DNA of 64,000 nt, taken from contig JAVGVS010000179.1 of the NCBI GenBank assembly GCA_032718565.1, positions 593,656 to 657,655 of the forward strand, written 5' to 3'. Position 1 is the first letter of the stretch. Every line of letters starts with the position of its first letter. The notes below the pieces were generated by a model. It ran no database searches and had not been told where the DNA came from. It saw only the letters and a list, made by a program, of their open reading frames with translations. The DNA is from Distichodus sexfasciatus (taxonomy: Eukaryota; Chordata; Actinopteri; Characiformes; Distichodontidae). Positions 28,601 to 40,600 of the stretch are shown one piece after another. Position numbers and translations under genes: made by a program.

Positions 28601-31600
28601 GCTGAATCGGGTTTGGTGCGGTGGCATTGGTAAGCATCTTCGAGCACCGAACCTCCGCGTATCGGCATCGTTATCGGAACTGAAAATGGTGGATCGGTGC
28701 ATCCCTAGTTTTGACATCAAGAGCAGGTTTGTTCCACCGCTGAAGAGCCAGGACTGAAGAGAGTCTTGATGCAGGTCTTGTGACGTGACGAACAGTGACG
28801 CTGCTTGATCGATGCCAATCGTAATGTGGTGTGGCCTCGTTCTTGGCCTTGAAAGCAAGTGTAGCTTCCCGGAAGATAAAGCAAGTACTGAGAATATGGT
28901 ACATACTCAGCAGGGATGTGAGGAATGCAGGGCCCAATGATTTGCGGATCTCTTTCACGGGCCATGGCAGACGGAATGGTGGAATTCAGCAAATAAAAAT
29001 GGAATCCGTTGTAAAGCCTTGGAATGTATTCTGTTCTTGAGATCGGTGTGTGAGCCATAAAGCAATGGTTTCTAATCACTTTTGGCACGCTGCCCTATCA
29101 CCGTGTTACCTGTTGGTAGGACTCAGCTTCCACACACAAGCCTTTTGAACACAGGCATGGCGTTCCGCTATGGCGAAGGCTGAAACACGGTCTCAAAAAA
29201 TGTGAATTAATTATTACCATTTTCTAAGTTGAAACGGGCAATACTAGACGATTTTTATAGACGAAGAACATAACTCTTTTGTAATAAGTAAAAACTCAAA
29301 TCAGAAGCGTTCATTTGCATGGAAAAAATGAATAATGTTTATTATTATTTTACCCAGTAGCGTTTACCAAAATGAAATATTTCTGCTAGACTCTAACACT
29401 TTGCTGAAGCTGAATCACAGTCATTTAATGTGTTTCTTTTCCTATTGCATTGTTCTTTTTTCCCGTCCGCTCCATAATTAGACACTTTTTTGGAGTGAAT
29501 AAGCTTGTAGTTATAACATAAAACCATAGATTCAGAAGAATAAAAATGGAAAAAACGGAGTTCAGGAAAACATAAAACGGAATTCATAGGGCCCTAGGAA
29601 TGATGTCAGACAGGTTTGGTAACATGCTGAGCATCTTAAGCCTCTGAAAGCCAAAAACTGCATTGATCTTACCTTGGCCCAAAAGTGCTACTTATCCGTT
29701 CATTAAAGTGCCTGCCCCAGGAGGCGCCACTGATTTCCTTAGATGCCTCCTGTCTACCACACTGGTGCCGGTTTGGAGCCGATTTTTCATTGGAAAAACA
29801 TGGCACCAAATTGGGAACTGGTACTGGTACAGTGAAGTGCAAAAGAGGTAATAGACATCCATCATGACTCAAGAAAACGGCATGAAGACTTGCGTGAAAG
29901 CTGCCTCAAGTGCACTCGAATAGCAGTGACCCAATACCAGCAATGATGGAAATGCAGATTAAGCGTTCAGCGTAGCGAGCTGGAAGGATCACACATTGAG
30001 CTATTCCGGTCGAGTAGTCTGACTTTCTAGCTTTTTTGATTTTATTTGATTCTTCCCAGATGGCGCTTCCATTACCCGGATCGCGCTTGGCTCATGCAGC
30101 GCAAAATTAGGCTCTGTTTTGCTGTGAATGACATGGGACTGGGCTCGAGACGCAAGGCTGAATATATCAGCGAAGTATTTCTGGTTCTCTGACGGCTTAG
30201 CGGGGAATCAATCCGCAGCTCAGATAGTCCTGGCCCGGCTTTGATGTTTGAATTTTGATCCCAACTTGCACTAGGGTTTATAGCGATACGTGTCTACCCA
30301 TGATCGATGATTACCGAAACCTAGCAGCATCAATCAAACATTATGCGAACAGACATTTATATTGAATAGATGATCTTGCGTAAAAGAAGATGAATCAAAT
30401 TGAAATCAAATGAATCTGTTTGAAATACTTGATGCTGTGATGTCTGATGCAAAATTGATTATCCATTGGAATCAATTGAGGATGCAAATGATGATTTTTT
30501 TGGCAGAAACAGAAACACGAGAAAAGAAATTATTATGCACCAATTTTTAAGTAATATTGCCGTTATGGCTGGGACTGTAATAATACTTACCTCACTAAGT
30601 CAACATTGCAATTAAATAAATTAATATTCATGGTTCAAGAATAAATCTGGTACAAAACTAGAAAAATGTTGTTAGCATTCAAACAATGCAATATAAAATA
30701 AAATTTGAAATCAAATATTTTCTTAGCCTCACTCATATGAACCTTCATGAATAAGCACAGAAATAATATACAATTAAAACGCCTTCTCTCCTTAAAACAG
30801 TGAATTCAAGTGCATTTTTAATATTCTGACGGAAATTACGCGAGAGCGAAGTGCATTAAAAGTGTTGAAAAGATGTAACATTCTCTGTAGGCCTATAACA
30901 AAATGGGTATTAAAACACTAAAATAGAAAACTTTTCTTGCCTTTTTCAAAAGCGTCCATACAGGCCAGATTAGGTGTCTTTCGAAAGGTCTGCCTCTTCT
31001 GTGCTTTATACTCCTGCACTGTGTCCGGGATGTTTTGATTTTTATATGATGTAATCCCGGCCAATTGAGAAAGTTTTTATGGATGCACCGAAATTTGACA
31101 TTATGGCGCTTTACAAGCAGGCTTTCATGTCTTTGCTTAGATATATTGAAATGTGCTCTAATCCAATCTGGCGTGCAGGTGGCGGTTGTTCGTCATCCTG
31201 TTTTGGTCGTGAAAAAAAATTCATGCATTCAATGCATTTTTGGCCATTTAAAAGTGCAGTGGCGAATATTCAATTGCATCCTAGAATCAATATAATATGG
31301 TGTCGTGTCCAATCTTCATTCTTGCATGGGTTATTGTTGTTCAAGGGATAGCCAAAGATTTATAAACCGCTCTGGATTTGACAGCATTATTATTCATACT
31401 CTTTGCTAGAGGCACTTGCTCATATTTTTCTTCCTCCTTGGACATGTTTGATTTGGCCGAATAGATAGAAAATCCTCAAATAATATTCACCATCATTATT
31501 CATTTCCGAACGTAATCCCAACTGTGTTGTATTGTTCCTGTCAATACTGACTAAATTCATCCATGCCAATCAGAAACCGACTGCGCTTCTAAAACATTAT

Positions 31601-34600
31601 TCAGCTCCTATGCTCCCGACTCCCCTTATTTTTTGGCATCGCTGTGTCGTCATAATATTTTATTTTTCTGACTGACGTCCGTTTATCGTCCTTGAGCGTA
31701 AAGGGTTATCGCGGCCCTCGCCTTTTCGGCAAAAGCGGTTCAGGCCTCGTTTGATACGAGTCATTTCTTCTGCTCCCACCCAGAAAACTACAGAATGGCA
31801 CGGCGGAAGCTTCATCAACAATCAAATCAGCGCTGGGCTGTTAGCACAGACAAGAGACGGTTATAATCCTGCAGAATTAAGCGACTCGGCGCAGACAGCT
31901 GGGACTCTAAAATTCTGGATGTTCCGTTGGGCTGAGTTCCATTTTAAAGGATCGGGGTCGAATCACTGACTGACGTAACCTTTTTTTTGTCGGTTTTCTT
32001 ACCTAATAGGTCAGCCATAAAATGATGTTCGTTGACAGTAAAGAGCAACTGATTATCGAGGCCCAATATTAAGCATTTTGCCGATTGTCGGTATCGTTTA
32101 ATTTTGACCGTCCTGCCGATATTAAGAGGTCATTACAAGGTCGCGCTGCTATGGCTCACTGCGTCTCTTCTCTGTGCCGTTGCTCTCGACTCGCTGCGCC
32201 GTTTAATGACCCACCCACAACAGTCTCTGATTGGCTATCTGTCACACGAGCAACACTGAAGCCTTGTTGTCACTCCACCACCTACGCACACCACCGGCGC
32301 AGCGTGAAACTCCGAGAAGGAGAAGAGGAGCGCTTAAGTTGAGCCTGGTGTTTGTAAAATGTAAAATTTCCACAGATTTTCTTTTCTTTTTTTTTGCATA
32401 TCGGTTCCAAATATCGGTTTTCGACCCCGTTAACTAGCAACTATTCGGTATAAATCTCAGCTCTGAAAAAACAATATTAAGCCGATCTCTGATTATTGAA
32501 GTGAATAACATTGATTAACTTCTGGTTTGCACTGTACTTAGACATGACAATGAGTGGGATATATTTGGCGGCGAGTGAACATTTTGTCCTTGAGGTGGAT
32601 TTGTTGGAAGCATAAAAATGGGCAAGGATTTTGTCATGAGCCAAATTGTGATTGTTAAAGGACTCGGACAAAGCTTCGCCCAAAATGTAGCTCTTCTCAA
32701 AAAAATTTTGGCCCCAACATATCAGCAGTGTTCTGAGCTATGACCCACAGCAGCCTGAATTATCGGACAGTGATGCGCTTGTCTTACAGGATCATTAGGG
32801 CATCTCACTACTGTATGTTGTACTGTGCATGTGACAAATAAAGATCTCTTTAGGACTATGCTTTACTTGGTATACACACTGCTTTTACACACTGCAGCCT
32901 AATTAGCAAACTGAAGCGCTCTTCATCATTAACTGGCATTGTTAAGCACTTCACGCTCCTTGCGATTCTTCAACCTTGCTGTCACTCCCTGCAGGAGCAG
33001 TCTGGGAGCGATGCAGCCTTTCCGAGCGTTCCATCCTTCCTTTTCAGCACCTGCTGGTTGTGTTTCATATCCGGACGACCTTCTAAGGGGTCAGCGAAGG
33101 GCAGACTAATAACCATTCTTACCGCCTCACTCTCTTTTAGCCTGAGAATTAGGGGAGTAACAATACAACGCGCTAATACAGGCTGCCGTGGATCAGGAAT
33201 AAAAATGTCAGTATTTTAGTAACTTTTGGATTTGATATAAAAGGTAATCACGATATACTTGACCCTCACGGCAAAACAAATCCGAAATTTTCAGAATTGA
33301 GTTAATATTTTCATGAAGGGCATAAATCAAGCAAAACCATACCTTCTCGAATGAATGGAACGACATATGAGATATCAACATTCAAAGTGGTTCTCTGTCG
33401 CCAAGTGAAGCGGAGAAATCTGCCTTTGCGACAAGCCTCGATATAGCACTCTGTGAGCGGCGAATGCGGTTGCGACTCACACGTTGTATTATTCTTGATC
33501 CAGCCCTCGCTGCATTCACAGCCACACGGATAAGCCTACTCGTTAGGTTAACTGAACTCGGAAGCGAAGATGGATTCGGAGAAATGTACGCTAGTCAACC
33601 AGTGGATTTAACGTCGATAACTGAGTAGAAGCGGTCAAAACAGAAACTTGCAACATTCTGCTTTCAGATTGAATTCCTCACCTCAAGAAAGTCATGTTTT
33701 TGGGATGGAAAGGTAAGTTTTTTAATGGATTTATTCTAACATTGATATAGACCCACTGTTCAAACACTAAAAACAAAATCCAACATTTTATCACGCATAA
33801 TGGCTTTCGTTTTTCACCAGAAACCTCCGTTGCGACAAACTGGTTTTTGCGTGGGAAGTCTTATATTATCTCCTGCTCGGTCAGTGGCTCTTGAATAAAA
33901 CCCTACTCGCGGCGGTTGTATGGCTTGCAGCAGACATTAGATTGATACCAATATTATATCTTGATGAAACTTGCGCAGTGAACTCTGAGTTCAAAAAAGG
34001 AAGGAAAAAACCAGGCTCGCGTCATTCATGAACTGAAATCAAGATACAATGTTCAATTAGTCGTGATATTTAGGGCTGCAACTAATGATTATTTTGTTAA
34101 TTGAGTAATCTGCCAATTATTTTTTAAATTATTAGTCGAATAAAAAGGGAAAAAAAAACAATGTCAACGCATTTTAAATAAACAAACTGTTTCTGTTTTT
34201 TCTATATTCCTTTTTCTTGCTAAAAATGGAAAAAAAAAATCGATGTAATTGAAAATGAAGAAATCTGGAAGTTTTGGCCATTTTTAGCCGATTTGGATTC
34301 ATTTTGGCCTAGAACTCATTTCACAATAACGTGGTGGACACGTGTCAAAATAATCACTGCTCTTGCAAATATCAAGTGTATGGCTATACTGCGATTAGGC
34401 GTTAACTTGTTTTGTTATTATAGCAGCTAAAATGAATTTTATCCGTAGTAAATGACTTCCTAGAAATTGTGTCGATTATTAAGTCCAGTTTGTCAGCTAT
34501 GTGTTAACCTTTAAGGCCCTGAGACAGATTTTTACAGATTTTTGTGCAACATACAAATGTTTATAAAACGTGTATATCTCAGCAACCACAATGTCTATTT

Positions 34601-37600
34601 TTATGCTTTTGGTATCATTATAAAGGTAACACTAGTGAGATTACTGTGCAGTCAGCATATTACATGTTACTGGGTCCTCAGAATAAAAGGGAAGAGCGCG
34701 CTTACAGAAAATGAAAATAAAAACGCGTTATCTGCGTAATCTGCCGGAGTCTGGGCTTTCACACGATATACGGTATGCACCGTATGCAGACGAGATTCTA
34801 TCGGTGATGTTGATGTGCCGCATGCATATGTTTGCTTACGTTTACCGACTATTCAGCCTTCCCGTTCTGCCCCCAGTACCGGGAGCGATCGGGCTCAAGA
34901 GGTTAATAATAGATTTTAATTGATTGATTGAGTGATATTGATTTAACATTCAGATCGTCCAGCTCTGTACTCCCGAGCCTTTTATTCAGTAATCAGGGAA
35001 GCGGTAATTGAACCCAAGTTCTTCCTGATAGCCGGAGCGGCAGCCACGTTGCGGGGTGACACACAGAGGCGCTTGGCCTCATTTTTGAGCTTTCTGCGGT
35101 TGTGAGGCCGGGCGTTGGGTCTGTTTGTCGATGATAAGCTCTCTCTCCCCCTGCAGGCCCGAGCCCCACCTGCGGGGAGCAGCGCGCCTGGCTCACTCCT
35201 GCAGCAGAACGACGAAGAGATCCTGGGCTCCGACGAGGAGGAACAGGAGGACCCCAATGACTACTGCAAGGGTGAGGGACAAATTGACAGCTGCAAGAGG
35301 GACGGATGTTTCCACAGTTCAGATTTTTTCGCTCAGCCAGGTCTGGATTGAAATGTCAGTTTTAAGTAGGCCAGACCTGGGCAACATATCGATACGCCAA
35401 AATGTCTTTAATATCTTCTCTATTAATTTGGTATTCCTCCCCAGCGTAGGTTGCAGTGCATTAGACTTGTATTTCTACTTCCAGAATTTGTGGTGATTGG
35501 GGTCTATTCTTGCCCTTCACTTCCTAGTTTCACGGGTATTTCACCATATAATCGTTGGCTGTTGCGGCGGCGCTACCGCGTGATCCGGGAAACTGGGCTG
35601 GGGTCATTTCTCCACCGTGTGGCTGGCATGGGACATCCAGTGAGTTCCGATCCCTTCAGGCTAGCTCTTACTGTGATTGCTGGGTACTAGCCATCTTCTT
35701 TGTCCTCCCCATGTTTTGTTCCTGTAACTTCTGCTGCAGTTTTTCTTGTAGACACCGGTCAAGGCTTAACGTTTCTTCAGCAGTGCGCCGTTTTCTCCTC
35801 AATGCTTGAGTGTAACATGAGGTTTGTTTTTTTGTTTTTTAAGTCAGTTAGTTCTTGCTTGCGTAATGGTTAGGAGCATTTGTCCACGTGATCAGAAGAT
35901 GCATAGTTTGAATCCCAGGATTGAGTGAAATTGCCATTTAGAGGTCCACATTTGAATTTATAATTACTTTTCTGTGTGCTGTGCAGTGAGTATTCACAAT
36001 GACAATAGCTCACTTTTCTGAAAAAAAAATCTGAACCCTATTTTATAGATCTCCACCTAATTGTAGTTCCCTGTGTTGGCCAGCAGGGGGCACCGCCACT
36101 AAGGAGCTGTTACTTTTCTTGTGAGCTTAATGATAATTCTGCAACTTAGCGTTTAACAGCTAGATCAGTTATAATGAGCAGAAACGATTAGAAACAGCCT
36201 TTGGCCATGTCCACACGTACACGGGTGTTTCTGAAATTTGAGATTTTCCGTTTTCTTTTTTTTTTTTTATCGCGTCCACACGAGCACGTTTTTAAAAATA
36301 TCTCCGTCCTGCGCAATCTTTAACATCAACATGCCTTGCATTGTAGATGGAAACCTAAATGAACCTGGCGCATACAGTGGCGTCATCTGAGTGTTGGCGC
36401 GAATATGGCTTGGCTTGATCCATTTTTCAAAATCTTGGTTTCTTGTCACAGCTAAACACAAAGCGGAGTCTTCAAAAATGGCCCTTTGGCGGAGTTTTCA
36501 AAACCTCTACTTTCAGCGCCAAAACGAGGCCAAAACCTCCGTTTTCAAGAAATACCGGCGTCGTGGACATGACCTATTGTTTCTCCGTTTCGTTTTCCTT
36601 TAATCCTTTTCGTTTTTTGGGGATCCAGCGATCATATAGTTCTGGAGATTGAAAGCACTTTCTTGCATTAATAAATTTCTGTCCTGCCATGTCTACATGC
36701 ATTTCTACATTCCGTACTCAATTTATGACCATATATGGAGTTTATATACTTATGAAAGTAATATAATTAACCCTGAATCTAAATATGCGTGTGTGTGTGT
36801 GTATTGTAGAAGCGCTTTGTAGCCATGAAGGTGAGTAGAAAGAGCGAGAGCACTACACCCAAGCAGCTGGGCCGGGATCCGGCTCCTCGCAGCAGCGGTG
36901 ACCTTTCAGCAACACCACCGCTGCCATGGTGACCGCTGGGATGATTCACCCCTTTGCGTCAAACAATTTCTAGAAAAATCCGGTCTGTCGTTTGAAAGTA
37001 ATGAGTTTTTGTCGCCTCACATTCCCAAGGGAGGTTGTTCCCTCTCAGGAAAAAGGCTCTCGAGGATTCATGCTGTATTTTCCGACAAAAAAAAGGCTGC
37101 AAGAATGTTTACAACGCCCCTTGGTACGCCCACGGGTTAGGTCTGAACTCAGACCCACGACCCCAGCCGAGAGAAAGTGGTGCAGCTTCTGGACGACTTC
37201 AAGATTTCAGGCGTCAATGGTTCTCATATCCTTTAAGTCGCTTTCCTTTGTTTGGAAACCTCCCAAATGTAAAGTGAGTCTGATATTATGAATCAAATAT
37301 CAATTTATATTTGTGTCTCTTTTTGTCGCTTGACGCAAATTTTCAGAATTGAGTTATCATGTTTTCATGAAAGGGCATAAATCAAGCTTCAAAAGCGTGA
37401 TACTATGGAATGAATGGGGCGACATATGACTGAGATATCAACATTCAAAGAAATTCGGGTTTCTCCTGTCACATAGTGAGAAGCGGAAATCTGCCTTTGA
37501 AATTGACTATAAATAACACTCACGAGCAGCGCTTAAATGTAAATTGGCGGCTACGTTTGTATTCACGGTAGCCTCGCTGCATTCACAACCACCGCGAGAT

Positions 37601-40600
37601 AGCCTACCTGCGTTAGGTTAACTGAACTAAGGGAGGCGGAGATGGACTAGGAGAAATATCTTCAGCTAGTCAGCAGATGGATTTACAAAAGCAAATAATG
37701 AAGTAGAAGCGGTCAAAACCAAGAAACTTTTAACATTCTGCCAGATTGAATTCCTCACCTCAAAGAGAGTCAGGTTTTAGGATGGAAGATAGGATTTTCG
37801 GTAATTTATTCTAACAGTACAGTATAGACGCTACTGTTTTAAAACACTAAAACAAAAATCAACATTTTACCCACATAGCAACATAGCGTAGATTTTCTCA
37901 GAAACCTCCGTTCGACCAGTGACGGGATTTTGCAGTGAGAGGTCGCATTTGATTGATAATTCCATTGAAAATTTACAATTGAAAATTTAGAGACTCTGCC
38001 ACAATTTTGAAATTTCCAGATTTCAAATGACGTTCTGAAGACTCTTGTCTAGTTAATTTCCTGGCTTCATTTATCGTTCAATAAATCATCTGGGGTTTAA
38101 CCTCTCAAAATTCTACTCATCAGCTCTAGATTGTAGCGCCGTTATGGCTGGAATTATGTTAGATGTCATGGCTTTTGTCCACGGCAAGCCTAGAAACCCA
38201 GACCAAAATTCTGGAAGAAGGGCATTGGTAATGTAACAGTTAGAGATTTGACCCTGCGATCAGGCCTTCGCTTAGCCGTTAATCGTTAAAAGAGTACCAC
38301 CTGAGGTACTCGCAGGCAAAATACTTTCCTTTCCTCCAGCGGCGCTGTCCACTCGCCCTCGCGGATGCGATGCGAATACCGGAATGCGTTGGGTGTTGTG
38401 TGAAGTGGCTACAATGACATTCACTCACTTAAACGTTTGTAAGAAATTCAACCACGAAAACTCACCCAAAACTGAGTGTTTGTCCACTCCACTCCGTGTC
38501 ACTTCTACGTCCTTGACTGCAGCCCTCCTCAGATGTGTGCATGGTGTTGATTCCTCGGTCATCACCTGCTCCAGTGGATCATCAAGTCCTTCCACGGAAC
38601 TGCCTCTTCACTTAGATTAAAACATCGTTCATGTCTGAGGATTTGTTGAAATTGACCAGTTCTCTTTTAAGGCCGTTAAAATCAAGGCCTTCGATCGGAC
38701 ATGACTCCACACAACTCCATCTTTACGTGTGAACATTACAAACATGTGAGGAAGCAAGCTCACCAGCTCTGTGATTTGTGAGCGGGAATCTAAAGGTAAT
38801 GTGGTGTGAACGGTAATGACGATCCATCGCTTTCAGGATAAATGGAGGCGTGAATAGAATTTGGAGTGTGCTTGCTGTGTAGTAGCTACAACAAATGCAG
38901 ATTTCACGTTGATTAAATCACCTCTGTATGTCTGCCGCAGGTTTTGCAGGGCTTGGACTACCTGCACAGCAAATGTAAGATCATCCACACGGACATCAAG
39001 CCGGAAAACATCCTGATGAACGTTAACGAGCCGTACGTCAGGAGGCTGGCGCGGAGTACGGGTAGCAGAAATCAGGCGCCGCCTCCGTCCGGCTCTGCAA
39101 ATTGGGTCATTACTCGGCGGACGGAAGCTGCGACAACACCGCAGTTGGAGTTTTTTTTAACTACATCAGTTTGTAGTTCGGATTGTGTTTGTGAGCAGCT
39201 GAGATTACAGTCCTGCTGTAAGTTTTAGAAAAGAGCTGGTGGAAATTGTGTGTGTCAGCGGAGGGAAAATATCAGAACCATTTGCAGTTATGCAATGTTA
39301 AAGCACATCTTTTAAAAAAAAAAAGGGAGCAGTGTCATTGGGTTGACTTTAAAAATCAACCCAACCCCCAGACGAGTACGAGTGAAATCACGCCGTCTCG
39401 GTCTCGGTGTAACTGCCTTTGAAGTTCAGCAGTGCTGCGTCTCTACATGATAATCAGCGTAGCTGCATGTTGTTGATTCTGGTGTCACCACCTTCGTCTG
39501 TCAACACAGAACTGAATTTTCACAGATTTTTCCCCGTCTCTTTGCAGTAAGCACGGCTCCAGTTCCCAAACAGGTATGATCTCTTATTCCTCCTTCCTTC
39601 CTTCTTTCCTTCCTTCCTTCCTTTATGATGAAAGTGGTGCATATTTTAATGACATATTTATAAAGATGTTTGTATCCAGAGAAACTAGGCCAAAAAAGAG
39701 AAAACTTCCTTTCATAGTCAGACGCATCAGCCTCTTTGGATGCTCGATCGTTTAAAGCTGTTTAATTTTTTTGAGCATTTCATACGAGATTATGGAATTA
39801 CACTTCACTCTCAGGCAGCGAAGATGTCCAAGAACAAGAAGAAAAAGTTGAAGAAGAAGCAGAAGCGTCAGGCCGAGCTGCTGGAGAAACGCGTGCTGGA
39901 CATAGAGGGACTGGAGAGAGGGAACGACGGAGCGGAGGACGAGGAGGAAGAAGAGACGGAAACTCCAGACGGCACGCCATCAGCAGCCAACAGCCAGACG
40001 CTGCAGGACGTAACAGGTGATCAGGAGGAGAGGCAGAGGGAGAACGGAGGAGGGGAAGAGAAATACAAAGACAACGAGGGAGATCCAGGAGGAGGAGGAG
40101 GAGGAGGGCGTAAAAAAGTGGGAGACTGAGAGAGAGAAAGAAGGGATGGATCTGGTGAGGCTGAGAGGGAATAAAACGAGAGTCCAGACCTCCGGGGAGA
40201 AACGGATCGGGAGGAAGGTACGGAGAGGGAGAGTCTGAGATGGAATGAGAGAGAGAGAGAGAAAAACGGTTTAGACATCAAGAAAGAGAAGACAGCTCTA
40301 GTGAGAGAGAATAAGAGAGTGGGAGGGAGTTTAGACATTCCGGGAGAAACAGATTAGGTGAAAAAGAGGGAGGGAGAGAGAGAGAGAGAGAGAGAGAGAC
40401 GAAAGGACGGGGAACGAGATACATCCATCCAGAGAGAGGGAGAGAGATCAAAAAGGAAAGACAGAGTGAAAGAGGATAACAAGGGTGGGATTCCAGACCT
40501 CCTGGGAGAAACAGATCAGGAGAGGTTGAGACAGGGAGAGAAAAGAAAACGAGGGACAGAGTCAGAGAAACGGGAGAGTTTGTACGGGGGAGTGAGGAAA

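Larger units (their letters stand above)
11232..35156. other. srpk1: srpk1 intron 2, 24 kb, transposon-rich
   Basis: The longest intron. It contains SINEs, hAT-type MITEs, simple repeats, two candidate alternative first exons (14648, 19821) in CpG-richer surroundings, and long stretches (about 22.5-25.4 kb, 29-32 kb, 33-34.9 kb) with only diffuse repeat similarity. No other gene is supported. Confidence 0.75.

Noticed and set aside
36831..36836. GTGAGT looking like a donor inside srpk1 exon 5
   Set aside because: The following bases still align to VKSAEHYTETALDEI, so this is a false donor created by a missing base in GTGGTGAAG.
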